DNA of 64,000 bases, from NCBI GenBank assembly GCA_027625915.1, contig JANTQA010000070.1, forward strand, positions 14,389,001 through 14,453,000, in the 5' to 3' direction. Of this stretch, positions 23,141 to 34,842 are shown in pieces (position 1 is the stretch's first letter; every line of letters begins with the position of its first letter). The stretch is from Anaeramoeba flamelloides (lineage: Eukaryota > Metamonada > Anaeramoebidae). The position numbers and the translations under genes were made by a program. The notes beneath the pieces were generated by a model. The model saw only the letters and a list, made by a program, of their open reading frames with translations. It was not told the DNA's origin and did not search any database.

Positions 23141-23218
23141 TAAAAAATAAAAAAAAAAAAAATAAAAATAAAAATAAAAGAAATTATAATGTAAATCGAC
23201 ACAAAAATCCAAAATATC

Positions 23219-25260
23219 TTAATTTTCAATATCTTTTAAAATTTGTGAAGGCTTCCAATTTTTGAGAATTAATATTAAAGTAAGTTTAGCGGCTGTATCT
23301 GCGCTTGTGATTATTTGACCACCTAAATCGGGTTTTCGAAGCAAATTTGGTGCGAAAACCATTGCGACATTATCTATATTCATTTGTGTGACCTTAACGT
23401 TTTCTGGCTGTGTCAACTTTTGGCAAAATTGGATTAAAGAAGCAAATGAATATAAATTGTTTTTAGGTAGCCGGTTTATTTGCATTTGGAGATTTTTCCA
23501 ATCCTTGTTGTTGCTAACGAAATTTGGATATCGTTCGTAGGGGATAATTGGAGGATCCATTTCCCTGAAGAACAGTTTAAGCAATGAAGCGTAAACGGAG
23601 GGGCTTTTTATTCTGTTGTTAAAGGTGCCGTTGTTTATTTCGACTTTTGAAGATTTGACTCTTGTCGAATTTCCAGGTACTCTGAAAATGCCTTGGGTTT
23701 GGAATCCGCCATTTTTTTCGATATTTTCATAAAGGTAGGGCAACACTTTCGGAATAGGGGTGGTTGATCCTTCCTTTTTCTCGTTTTCTAAGAGCTCGTC
23801 AAGAGAAATGCCATACACAACGGGCAAAAAGGGCTGGTCCATTATTGACTTGATTAACGGCGGGCTTGGCAGCAAGAATGTGGATTTTTCAGAGGTCGAT
23901 CTCAGTATCCGAGTGATGTATTTCGCAAATTGCTGTATCTGTTCGTTTTTCGATGACGTGTTCTTGTTGCAATATTCCTTGACAAAGTTGTGCAGATTTC
24001 GGGTTGGGATGAAGGAATGCGCTAATAGACTGAGCGCGCACCACGCCTTGATCTCTGATTCCTTATTGGGGTTGTTGGTAGTTTGCTTGATAACTTGGAT
24101 GTAAATTTCGTCTCTGAGTTCGGGTGTTTTCACGCCCGTGCTTAGAATACCCGAAATGGCCTTGAGATCTGTCGCATTCCGAGCACTAATCTCGCCCATG
24201 TACACTAGCAAGTTTTTAAAGAGCTTGATCGCTGTCTTGCAATGAATGGCCTTCGGTAGCCTTAATAACGACGTCGATATAGGCGTGTTCTGGTAGTTCA
24301 TCCTTTTGTCAAGTGGGATCCTTTTCTTATTGAAACGCCCTTTTTTGGCAGTTTGGAAATGCTTTTCAGCAAAGCCCTGTAACGAAAATTTCTGAATATC
24401 CTTTTGTAATTTCTTCGGGAGCGCATGCGCCTCCTTCAGATTCACGGGCTTCTTGACAACAACTGCCTTTTTTTCTAAGGTGCCGCTGATCTGATGCTTA
24501 TACCCGTCCTTGGCTCGAAAAGTGTTGTGCCCTTCCAATTCTTCTTCGTTGGTATTTTCACCTTCAATCTCAACATCGAGCAATGTCGCACCAGCCGTAG
24601 ATCCTCCCCTTCCTCCAAATCCCCCCAAGCCTCCTAATTGAAGCTTGTGTCCAATGATGTGGGCTGACTGGGCTTTCCTTAGTCCTATTCCTCTCCCTCT
24701 TCCTCGTCCTATTCCTCGTCCTATTCCTCTTCCTCTTCCTCTTCCTCTTCCTTTTTCTTTTTTGATTTTTAATTCCTTCACTTTTTCTTGTTTTTCGATT
24801 TCTCTTTCTTTTTCTTTTTGGATTTGTTTTTTTCTTTCTTTTTCTTGTTTTTCTTTCTCCAGTCTTTCTTGTTCTAATTTAAGCTGAGACATCTTGATCC
24901 TTTTGTATTTTTCGAGAAACTCATAGTCATTTAATTCGTTTTTTTTTGTTTGGTAATAGGCAGTCGGTAAACTTTTCACAAGATCTTGTAAATTCTCTAA
25001 AGTTTTTTCTTTATCAAAATTTTTCATCGTGTCAACTACAGAAATAAAAAATCCAGTTCGTGGCTTGATCCAGGTAGACTGTTCAGTGTCAGTATGGTAA
25101 TAATATGGTAGTTGATATTCTTCATCCCAAAGTTCATACCAAACTTTTTTTAGAAAAATTAAAAAAGAAAAAGAAAAAAAGAAATTGTTTATTGGAAAAA
25201 TTCAAAAATAAGAAAGAAAAAAAAATTTGTTTTTTTACAATCAACGTGTTTGTGGTTCAT
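23219..25260 (-). CDS. WW-MyTH4-RhoGAP protein (ARHGAP39/Vilse-like)
   Basis: Predicted GTPase-activating protein for Rho/Rac. Two exons on the minus strand: a 22-nt first exon (25260-25239, MNHKHVD) and 25143-23219. The phase-1 junction is consistent, giving 648 residues. A WW domain covers residues 9-35 (W9, PYYYHTDTEQSTW32, P35). A charged, Glu/Lys-rich coiled-coil-like stretch and an RG/IG repeat (about 137-167) follow. A MyTH4 domain lies at about 295-430 (AIKLFKNLLVYMG, LRDEIYIQVIKQTTNNP, WCALSLLAHSF), and a RhoGAP domain at about 445-640 with the arginine finger in GIFRVPG and MAMVFAPN-like NVAMVFAPNLLRKP. This order is that of the metazoan ARHGAP39/Vilse family, which couples guidance receptors to Rac; MyTH4-RhoGAP proteins are also known from amoebae. 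The coding sequence is distinctly richer in G and C than its neighbours. Confidence 0.94.
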
Positions 25261-26879
25261 TTTTATTTTGAATTGTAAATGTTTTGTAAAATTGATTTAT
25301 TTTAAAAAGGTAAGTTAAATAAACAAAAAATGAAATTTGAAATTTGTTTATTTCCAAAAATTTATTTTCTGTTTTAATCAAGTAAAAAAGTTTTTATTCT
25401 TTTTTGGTAATCCTTTTTCCGAAAAAAATTTCAAGGAAACGTAAAGTGTCTTATAAATGGATAACAAACAAAAACTATTGGTCTAATTAAACTCCCTTTC
25501 TTTTACTTTTTGCAAAAAATGAAATAATTTATAAAAGAGAATTTAAAAGATAGTTTCTTTGTTTAATTAAATATGATAAAGATATAGCTAAAACCCAATT
25601 GCTGAATGGTAAAAGGTTAGTTTTCAAAACAAAGTAAGTCAATACGTTAAAGGTTTTTAGATTTTTTGATACTTTGGTTTTAAGGGAGTAAGTACATTTT
25701 TCAAATGTTGACTGCAATCCTTTACACAAAACTGAATAATTCAAATCATTTCTTAATCAAATATATTGATATTTTAATAAACACTAAAGTGGAATATATC
25801 CTAGGATAATATATTTTCATACCAACTTAAAATCAGGAAATAAAAAAAGGAAAAGATTGATCAAAAAAAAAAATAAAAAAAAAACAATTATTTCTTGATC
25901 TTATCTATAACATTTTATGCAATTACTTATTCTTAAATTTGGTTTTATTTTTAAATTCTTCATGGAAATATCTTTGTTTGAAAAATTTTTTATAAACAAA
26001 TTCCTTTTTATTTCAAGAGAATTTCCAAAATGAATTCAAAAATCCTACAATCATTTAATTCATCTGATTCTTGATTGGGTTCAGTAAATATGAAATTTAT
26101 TAATTTTTCTTCAGTTATAAAATTTATTGAATGTATTAGTTTGATTTGATAATTATTTATTTTTCATTAAAATGTGAACTAAAAATAATTCTGAATGTGA
26201 TTGAAATTTTTTTCATGAATTTTCTTTTTTTTTTTTGGGTTGAATCCTATATAACTGTTTTTTGATTCCGAGAATTCAATACTTTTATTTTAATTTTTGA
26301 TATAGTATTCTTTATTTCGGTTTTTTTTTTGATAAAAATATTAGAAAACTGAATTTTGAAAGCAAATTTCTTAAAAAAAATATTTTATAATATAATAATA
26401 AATAGTAATGGACCAAAAAATTCAAGGCATAACTTTGTTTGGATTCATACAAACGAAGAAAGATAAATAAAACAAATCTTTGAAAATAGGTTTTGGTCAA
26501 TTTTTTTTTCATTTTTGATTTTAACAAATTTATCTTGGAAAAGTGATCTTTCGTATTTGGTCTTCTAAAACAAAATATTTTTTGAAAAGATACACACATT
26601 TTAGGCTCTTTTTTTTTGTTTTACTCTTTGTATTAATATCACTAATTGGTAATAAAAAATTTCTAGATCCAAAAGTAAATTTAATAAAACCAAAAATTTA
26701 ATCAAAAAAAAATGTTCAAAAAATCGACAAATGAAAGATTCGACTCTGAATTATTTTGGGTCAGGTTCTTTTCACAAATAGAGCTGAGAATGATGTTTTT
26801 GTTTCAAAGTTTCAATAATTGGTGTCACTCAAAAAATATTTTTCAGTAATTTTTACACAATTAAAAATTTTAGAAAATG

Positions 26880-27900
26880 TTTGAAAGGGTTGTAAAGTGT
26901 CTTCGTAATGTTTGAAAGGTTTGAAAAACTATATACTAATTTAAAGGGCGTGATATTTTTTTGTTGTGCAAGAAAATTTGTTTTCTTTACTTTTCATTTT
27001 TTTTTACAAAATGTAAAATCCCGAGTGAATTTTAGGATTAACAAATAACAATCCATTTCAGCAATATACTTGAATATAAAATAGAGGTGTTTTTTTTTTT
27101 TTTGGATTATTACTTTCACTTGTTAAATAACCAAATAGAAGAAACATATAAATTTTACTTATTATTTGCGATCGATCAAAAACAATCATATAAACTCCAA
27201 ATGTGTTTTCTCTGCAATGTAAAAATAAAATAAGTAGAAGAATATCACAGACTAATAATTTCTCAATAATCTTTATAATTGATCATCTGGATCTGTTATT
27301 GAGAAACTTTTGAAAATTTATTCATCCAATTTGAACTTTAAGAGAATAAAGTAACCCCCCCCCCCAAAGATAAGATTCTTTAAAGAATTATAAAGGGTTA
27401 GTTGTTTTAGAAGCCATTATTACAAAGTAAATTTGAGTTATACAATATTAGACTGATAATTCATGAATTTTATATATTTTTTCTATTGTTGTTTGTTGAC
27501 CTAAAAGGCACTATTAGTTAGTCAACCAAATTCAAACGAAATTACAATATAACTTGTTGATATGATCCTTAATTGAATCAAGTATCCCTTTTGCTGTAAT
27601 TTAAAGAATAACTTTTTTACTGGGATAATAATCTGTTTTTTGATCAAATAAATTTTTATTTTTAAAAATATTTTTCAATTATCTTATACCCAATCAACTA
27701 TTATCTCGCGATTACTTTTTAATTGCATTGTTTTTGGATTTATCACGATTTTTAAATAATTATCTTGATTGTTCGAATATCGCGATTTGTCAATTTATAG
27801 TGATAATATTGAATATCGTAATTTGATATATCGCGAATAGATATAAAGTATTGTGTTTTTTAGACTTTATCGTGAATTATAAAAGATATCTTGATTTTAT
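26880..27900 (+). repeat. Repeat D, copy 1 (ATCGCGAT-rich end)
   Basis: It aligns in the same orientation with 53650-55060. Shared words include TTGAAAGGTTTGAAA, CTTGAATATAAAATAGA, GATCGATCAAA, GTTGTTTTAGAAGC, TTGATCAAATAAA and CAATCAACTATTAT. The right end, about 27700-27860, is a series of degenerate ATCGCGAT/ATCACGAT half-palindromes (for example TATCACGATTTTTAAATAAT and AATATCGCGATTTG). This copy lacks the segment that interrupts copy 2 at 54528-54906. Confidence 0.8.
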
Positions 27901-28626
27901 ATAAATAATAAAAAGATTTTAAATCCCATTGTGGCTAGGTAATGATATCTTCAAATCATACAATTACGATTAAAATAGGCAATTATAAAAAGTGAATATT
28001 AAGGAAGAATCATTACGCTTAAAAATAATTTTCTGAAAAGGAAAAAAAAATATTTTTGTATTTTGATGAGTGCCTAATATATAATTAAAAACTATCCAAG
28101 ATGTGATGTAAGATTGATCTCCAAAAAACAACAATTAAAAAAAAAGTACATTTTTCCAAAAAAAAAATTGTCAAAGAGTAGTATACTCTTTCCAATTAGA
28201 ACGGGTACGAAATTATAATTGTAAGAATAACTGTGTTAGTTTTGAAGTTTTACTCTTTGGCACATTTTGAGATCTCCATGATTTTTTTGTCTTAATTTTT
28301 TTCTATGTCTCAAATAAAGTATTTTTTCTCAAAAATATTACATAATACGTACTTTGCTAAATCCGGAGTAGTCACAAAATAACCACAAAGATGATTAAAT
28401 CAAATTAAATCAGTTTAGTACTTTTAGAAAAGAATATAGTTTAAATTGGAGAAATATAACTATTTGGAAATTATAAATAATGAAACCAGTAATTTTTTTC
28501 AAAAATTTGATTTTTTGAAATTAAGCAGTCTTTTTCAACTTTTTTTTTTATATTTGAATTTCTGGACAATGAGACACTCTCAGAAATTTTTTATTTTATT
28601 ATTTGAATTTTTTTTTATTATAAAAT

Positions 28627-29322
28627 CTTTTTCAAACAAAAGAGTACACCTCTCAAATCATCAATACTATTGAATTGGATTGTTAATAAGATAATTACTT
28701 ATAGGTGATTTTTATTTTAATTTTTGATTTTTTATTTTTTTAATTCTGGATATTTAACAGTTGGAAAATGAAAAAAAACAACTTAAGAAGAAACCAATAT
28801 GGAAATAATCTGACAGTATAAAAATCGAAACAGTTTAAGTTTGATTTCGAATGAGCTATATATAGGAATAAAGAAAGAGCAGAATTGGATTGATGCATTG
28901 AACAAAGAAAAGAAAAAATAAAGAAAAAAACAATTCCAACAAAAGAACCAGATGAATGGTGGCTTTATATTGAAAATGAGACCTTAAAGAACAAAAGGTT
29001 GACGTGTAAAGAGTTATAAATATATTTTAAAGAACTATTTCCCAATTCAACTTATTCAAAGGTTGTTATTGATTTGATACTTTTTTTTTCTTTGACAATT
29101 TACAAATGAGAATTCTCATTTAAAATAAAAGGGCACATCAATTTTAAAATATATATAATTTTAATTTTTATTATTTTGTTTTTAATGAGTTTTAAAGATT
29201 CATTTGATGAGTTTTTTTAAGTTTTAAAGTGTTTTTTATATTTTAAAATGATACTACAATAAATTTGATTCAATTATGAATAATTCTTGAAAATTTCTGT
29301 GAACTTTCATTTGAAAAAGAGT
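28627..29322 (+). mobile_element. TIR element family M3, copy 1 (about 700 bp)
   Basis: It aligns over its whole length, in inverted orientation, with 38999-39690. The TIR of about 22 bp reads CTTTTTCAAACAAAAGAGTA at the left end; CTTTCATTTGAAAAAGAG closes the right end. The interior shares GTACACCTCTCAAATCAT, GTTGGAAAATGAAAAAA, CAGTTTAAGTTTGATTTCGA, AAGAGCAGAATTRGGATTGA and GGACACATCAATTTT-like words. Open frames are not conserved between copies, so this looks non-autonomous. Confidence 0.85.
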
Positions 29323-29704
29323 TTAGATCAGATAATAATTCTAAAAAGCTATTAGTTTGGTTTTTTTTTTGGTAGATATATATATATATTATTAGGTGAA
29401 CAAAATAACCCAAAATTCAGTCACATTCTTGAAAGGGGAAACAAGATAACCAACTGAAATTCCATTCAATTTAAATTTCAAATACAAATTATTGATTTGA
29501 CTTTGATTTTAATAAAAATTATCAAAAAAACAAGTAAAAATAGATCCGTAACTGAAACTAATATAAACACAAGCCTATGTCAAAGAATTAAATTAAAATT
29601 TGAACTCCCTTAAAGTGAAAAATCAAAAACAATTATCAATTTAACAGATCATTTTTTAATAATTTGTTATCCTCTTAAAAATAAAGGCTCACAAACGTAT
29701 TACC

Positions 29705-30960
29705 ATGAATTTACAAGTTCTTTTAAACCCAGAATGTTATTACTCTTGTTTGTGTCACACACTAACAACAGAAGAAGAAGAGGTTGTTGGTCTTTTACTT
29801 GGATCAAGCATTGAAAATGAAAATTATAATATTGTAACTATCAAACTTAATAGGCCACTCAAACGAACAGATAAAAAAAAAGATCGAACCGAAGTAAATC
29901 CACAGCAACTTTCTAATTGTTTGGACTATGCTGAAAAACTCACAAAAAAAACAAAAAGTGAATATAGAATTGTAGGATGGTAAGTTTTAAAACACCAAAA
30001 TAAAACAAATAATAACTTTTTTTTTGTCTTTTTTGTTTTTTTTCTATAAAAAGAGAAAAATTGGTAATAATTCAAAACCCAAAGAATCTATTTCAGACTA
30101 AATTTAGTAATGAGTTATAAGTCTTCATAAAAAATTATTCGTTTTCACGAATCTCTTGATTAAACTAAAATGAAGAAAACAATTTTAAACCTGCAACAGA
30201 TCTTCTCAGAAAAATGCTTTTTTTTTCTCCTTTTATTGAATTGAATTCATATATTGGTCAACATTTAATTCCTTTTAAAATTTGATCTCTTCTTGCCATG
30301 ATTCTAATTAATTCCTTTCTTGTTTTTTTTTTTTTATTATTTCTTCTTTTGTTGAAAAACGATCAAATTTTCCAAAACATTACTCCCTTTTTATTTTATT
30401 ATAGGTACCATTCACACCCAAAGCATATCAATGTTTTTCCAAGTGAAATGGATCTAAAAACCCAAATGCAATACCAACAAATGGATCCCAATTTTGTCGG
30501 TTTAATCTTTTCAACATTCAACCAAGAATCAACAAACAACCAAGGGAATATCCGTGTAACATGCTTCCAGGCAGGAACAAGCAAAGAAGGTTATTCCAAA
30601 TACGAAGATTTTGCGCATAAAAAAATACCGCTTTACATCAACCCACAATTGCAGATCCCCATTCAGCCGGTCTCCTTTGAGCCTATTTCAGATCTCAGTG
30701 GTGTAATATTTGATGAGCAACGAACATCTTATCTTCAATTTCTAAACAAATCAAAAATTTCAAATTCAAACAAAATACACACATCAGATTTAATATATTA
30801 TTCTGGAATTTACCAAAAAAAACTTGCAATGCTGATCGAAACATTGAACTACCCAATACTCCAAAATCTCCAGGATCGGCTGGAATATACAAAAAAACTT
30901 GTAGAAAAAAAAAAAAATGAACTTAGAAAATTGAAAATCCAAAACAAATCTCAATATTAA
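29705..30960 (+). CDS. BRCC3: BRCC36-like K63-specific JAMM deubiquitinase
   Basis: Zinc metalloprotease that in the family cleaves Lys63-linked ubiquitin chains in the nuclear BRCA1-A and cytoplasmic BRISC complexes. Two exons, 29705-29979 and 30405-30960, join inside a Trp codon (phase 2) to give 276 residues. The N terminus HTLTTEEEEVVGLLLGS carries the catalytic glutamate (Glu25 or 26), followed by KRTDKKKDRTEVNPQQLSNC and YRIVGWYHSHP, which track human BRCC36 closely. The zinc site is Y93-HSHP...S105...D108, then MQYQQMDPNFVGLIFSTF. The C terminus is a predicted coiled coil (ILQNLQDRLEYTKKLVEKKK), where the family binds its pseudo-DUB partner. One oddity: eight residues separate the second His from Ser, where JAMM enzymes normally have seven. 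No partner (Abraxas-type MPN-minus) gene is in the window. Confidence 0.94.
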
Positions 30961-31172
30961 TATCAATTTTCATTTAGAAATAAATACCCTTTAATAGGCT
31001 CATTTTTAGAATTTGGTTTTAAAAAAGTTTTAAAAAATTGTTATAAAAGCAGTTTCGAAAACTTAAATAGAATAATTTTAATGGACATTGTTTTTAAAAT
31101 AAAATGCTGATATTTAGATAATAATTGGGTATAAAAATTCACTTCATATTTTTATTATTGAAGAAGTGTAAA

Positions 31173-31660
31173 TTACACTCTAAGTGCGCTTATATTTAAA
31201 TTTCTGAAAGAGAATTTAAGCTTGAAATTAGATATTTCACCATTATTAATTAATGAAAATAATTTCAAACTGTCTTGTTTTAAAATTAATTCAACAAGAT
31301 TTATTTCTTTTAATTTATTTTGAAATATTAATCTATCTTTTTCATAAGAAAGGAACATATCCATAAAAAATGATTATTATTTTCTTGAATTTCCTTTATG
31401 TTCATATTTGAAATATAAAAGGTCAAAAATTATTGGAATTTTTATTTATTACATAGTAATATCTATTTACGCACATAGTAAATTACCTGAATTTTTGAAT
31501 GGTTGGACTTGACGGATAACTGTTGTTATTTGGATGAGCATGAAAAAAATATTCCAAATCTTTATCTTGATATTTCATATTAAAATATTCCACATAATGA
31601 AAAACATATTGGATAATTTTAAATTCCAAATCAGACAGCGCAAGTTATTTTATACCTATA
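31173..31660 (-). pseudogene. Remnant of an unidentified coding region convergent with BRCC36
   Basis: On the minus strand two stretches look coding. Upstream (about 31645-31485) reads LALSDLEFKIIQYVFHYVEYF, then DLEYFFHAHPNNNSYPSSP and TIQKFR, ending at a good donor (AG|GTAATTTA). Downstream (31364-31173) reads MDMFLSYEKDRLIF...KFSFRNLNISALRV. No acceptor joins the two in an open frame, and the upstream piece is preceded by an in-frame stop before any acceptor or ATG. HAHPNNNSYPS superficially recalls the HxHPx(n)S metal site of JAB/MPN proteins, but there is too little to assign it. It is either a decayed gene or exons I have failed to connect. Confidence 0.3.
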
Positions 31661-32039
31661 ATTAAGTTAGTAGAGTTAACAAAAAAAAATAAAATTTTAA
31701 AATTAAAAAAAATTCAAAAAAGTTTTTTTTTATTTTTAAACTTTATTAGCAAGATAAATTTCAAAATTTTGAGAGGATAGTTTTTAAATTTGTTAAATCA
31801 ACTAAAAAAATGGAAACTATCAAGATTGTAATGTATTTTCAAAGTTATTATTTTTTCTCCTCTCTTCATACAAAACATGTTGAGTTACATTAATAAAAAC
31901 ATCTGTAGAATTGCAATTTTGAAAAAAAATAGATAACCAGTTATTAAATTCATGGAGAAAACTTCATATTTTATTAAATACCTTTTTCAAATCCATTTTT
32001 TGAAATTTAGAAGCTGATTTATTTATTTATTTATTTAGA

Positions 32040-32730
32040 TAATGGAGTAATTAACGAAAATTTATCAAATAAAAAAAAGAGAAGAAGAAAAATCATTAAA
32101 ATATGTATAAAAAATAATATTATCATTTTCATGACGAAATCAAAATTATCCACTGTCGTTAGGTATTCCAAAATTTAAACTAATTGAGTAAAATCCCTGA
32201 TTTTACTAAATTCTTTCTAATTTAAGAAAACCGCAGTTAGCTTTTATTTAATTTGAGAAATTTTCTTTTTATTTGTCATTTTAAAAAAAAACCTAGAACA
32301 CTTCACAAATAAAATAGAAAACCTCAAAAAAACCTAGGCACATTACGGAACTTGACGACATGCCCCCCCTGAATACACCTGAGGAATAAAAAACCGATCG
32401 AAAGATTATCAGTAATAAATAAAAATTCCACAACGGTGATTAATAAATTGGAATTAAAATGTCATTCAGTTTTATTTTAATTTAAAAGAATGGAGTAAAA
32501 TCATTGATTTTGCTCATTTTTTTTTGAATTAAAAAAAAAAAACCGAGACACTAATCCGTAGAGATGATGCACTGGGTGCCCGAATTTATATATTTTTTAC
32601 TAATTTAAGGGTTTTTTGTTTTCACTTTATTTTTATTATTATTTTCTTTATTACTTTACGTTTTCTAACCATAAGAGCTTTGATAAAAAATTCCCGACCA
32701 TCGCAATAAATTTCATAATTTTGATTAGTC
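32040..32730 (+). repeat. Dispersed repeat C, copy 2 (contains an FB unit)
   Basis: Direct repeat of 22260-22880, sharing the AAAAAGAGAAGAAGAAAAAT start, TATCATTTTCATGAC, an FB unit with AACCTAGAACACTTCACAAA (about 32290-32310), a CTTGACGACATGCCCCC tail (about 32350-32368) and GCACTGGGTGCCCGAATTTA (about 32569-32588). It is longer than copy 1 because its FB unit retains an extra palindromic segment. Confidence 0.85.
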
Positions 32731-33149
32731 ATGCTGAAGGGTTTCTGTGCATTTTTTCTAAGAATAACTTTTTCGTATAATTTCTTATCTAGAATTTTTG
32801 ATATTTTTTTTTTCCACTTGATTCAGATAAATTTATACATTTCACAATATCAAATGAAGTGAAATTAGAGGATTTTTCGATTAAACGACAAAGGTTTTCA
32901 AAAATAATAGAATTAAAAATTAGACTATTACTATATATTAATATGGTATAGACTAATAAAGAATTTTGATCAAGAAATATCAAATATAATTATATCTGAA
33001 AAAATGATTATTTTGTCATTTTTTCCTGATTTAATTTACAAAAATAACTTAACTTTAATATTTTTATGTTTTATTGCAAATGATTTTACAATTTTAATTA
33101 TTGTGGAATACTAATCGTCCTTCCAGCTTGTAAAAAAAAAAAAAAAAAA

Positions 33150-33420
33150 TTCACTTCGTTTTCCTTATTGTTCTTATCCGAATATAGTCTTAAAGAGAAT
33201 TTCCTTCTAATTTGTGGCTCTATTCATCTAATAAAAAGGAAAATCGAAATGGAGGGAAATTTTCCCAGATTTTTTATACAAAGGATATCACTTTCAAGTC
33301 AAAGGGGTTCATATGTAATGAATAAGTTACATGTGTTTAAATAGTATGAATGGATATTAGGATACCCATTTATTGTGAAAATTTCAAAATTGAAATCATT
33401 TTTTAATATTCTTTTTATTC
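33150..33420 (+). repeat. Short dispersed repeat related to 38280-38420 and 50090-50260
   Basis: TTCACTTCGTTTTCCTTATT...GGAAAATCGAAATGGAGGGA forms an inverted pair (about 33150-33270) resembling the 34675 and 38570 elements. The following 33290-33420 (GGGGTTCATATGTAATGA ... GTATGAATGGATATTAGGA) recurs near 38290-38400 in the same orientation and near 50100-50220 in reverse. Confidence 0.55.
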
Positions 33421-34059
33421 TTTTGATATTAATATATAAATTTGTGACAAATTATTTTATTATTATAAGTTTAATATTCCCTCAGTACATGCATGTTATT
33501 CGAATTTTATTGAGAAAGTGAAAACGATTGTATAAAAATCTCATATTTATTTCTATTGGGATTTTCTTTTATTTTTAATCCAGATCAAAATTGGTTAATG
33601 TTGATTTTTTCCAATATCTTTACAATAAATTTTAGTTTTTTTTTAATTTTTAATGCTCAGAGTATTTTATCTAATAAAATCAAATTTTATCAAAATAGAT
33701 TTCATTATTTAAGAATTTCCAAAATAATAGAGTTAAGTCCAAAGATTTTTAAAGAATCCTTTTATTTAAATCTTAAGGGGTGTGTTTTTAAGAATATTTT
33801 TTATTTTTTTATTATTAGTTTGTCAAATAACATTAAGGTCCCAATTCAATGATTACATTTTAATTAAAAATTGATTCGAGCCTATTGCCAGGTTTGAAAT
33901 TTACTAGGGAAACAAACAAAAAAGAATTGAAAAACAATTTTTTTCAATAATTTAAGAGGTGACATTCTAAAGAAATTCTTGAGCTACAATACAGATCCTA
34001 TCCTTTCTCTTTGATTAAGGTCCATATAGTATGCTTTATCCAAAGATTAGAATAAATTA

Positions 34060-34560
34060 ATTTTAATGAAAAATTTGATTTTTTTTTTGTTTTTGTTGTA
34101 CAGTGATCAGAATAATGTGGGTTAACGGAATAATCCAGGTTTCAAAATATAAATCATGCTTTTTTTTCTTCTTGTTCCATTTAGCATCCAATTTACTAAC
34201 AAATAGTATACCTAAGCTCAAATTGAATTTGAAAGGAAACCCCTTGATATTTTCCAAGTAAATTTTAAATTATTCATGCAATTTGTTGAAAATTTTTTAG
34301 TAATATTCTTAATTTTTTTTGTTTTTTTTGATTTTTATTTTAGATAAAAATTTTCCTTCAAATTTATACTCTATTTTTTTTTGATAAATTTTCCAATTAG
34401 ATCCTTCATTTTTAGATTTCTTTTTAAATAATAAAACTTTAAGAAAACAATACCATATTTTATTCAAGGATTATTGTCAGTTTCTTTGATCGGTTGATGT
34501 ATTAGTATTGAATAACAAAAAAAAACACACTTTTTATTGTGAAGCATGAATTAAACTTTT
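34060..34560 (+). repeat. Dispersed repeat E, copy 1 (empty version of 44200-45100)
   Basis: ATAGTATACCTAAGCTCAAA ... TTTTCCAAGTAAATTT (34202-34270) and AAACTTTAAGAAAACAATA ... TTATTGT (34434-34480) recur in the same order at about 44300-44360 and 45000-45050. In the second copy the 44427-44918 element lies between the two blocks. Confidence 0.6.
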
Positions 34561-34674
34561 CTGCACATTCATTTTAACAAGAGTTCTATAAATACCCACT
34601 TAAAATAACTTGGTAATGAAATGTGGTATTTAGTTATTTGAAAAGTATTCATTTTTCGGTAGTTATTAGTACTT

Positions 34675-34842
34675 ACTGGTATTTGAATTCTAAACGCGAA
34701 AATATTTCCACTTCCTTTTCAATTTTCGTTTTTCAAACATGGCTTCAAATTACAACCTACTTCTTTGGGTACTCTATTTATAAAAAGGAAATTTGAAAAT
34801 GAAGTGAAAATTCTTTCTCATTTATAATTCAAATACCAGTAT
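34675..34842. mobile_element. MITE family M4 (TIR: ACTGGTATTTGAAT), copy 1
   Basis: About 168 bp. The left end ACTGGTATTTGAATTCTAAA (34675-34694) is mirrored by ATTATAATTCAAATACCAGT-like sequence ending at 34842; CCACTTCCTTTTC and GAAAATGAAGTGAAAA extend the pairing. A related copy lies at 38570-38733. Confidence 0.75.

Larger units (their letters stand above)
20718..23218. other. Intergenic region between SBDS and the RhoGAP gene
   Basis: No gene was seen in 2.5 kb. It holds repeat C copy 1 (22260-22880) and a (AAT)n tract, plus a faint reverse-oriented relative of M1 near 21310-21420. A stretch at about 22060-22165 shares words with 33650-33755. The two genes are convergent here, so their 3' ends share this space. 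Confidence 0.6.
25261..29704. other. Intergenic region between RhoGAP and BRCC36 genes
   Basis: This 4.4-kb stretch separates two divergently transcribed genes. It contains repeat D copy 1 (26880-27900), a run of 13 C at about 27356-27365, and M3 copy 1 (28627-29322). A (TA)n run is at 29376-29391. No coding exon was recognised; the short open frames here are low-complexity Leu, Phe and Lys strings. Confidence 0.6.

Noticed and set aside
27700-27870. Recurring ATCGCGAT/ATCACGAT half-sites considered as an operator or replication-origin array
   Set aside because: The same motifs occur at both ends of repeat D copy 2, so they are more simply element termini.
28900-29010. Coding-looking stretch PTKEPDEWWLYIENETLKNK in M3 copy 1
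   Set aside because: The equivalent region of the second copy (39270-39420) has a different frame and stops, so no protein is conserved.
33556-33852. Open frame of 98 codons, hydrophobic
   Set aside because: Starts at a non-ATG codon, is made of Phe, Ile, Leu, Asn and Lys as expected from A/T-rich DNA, and part of the DNA recurs at 22060-22165.
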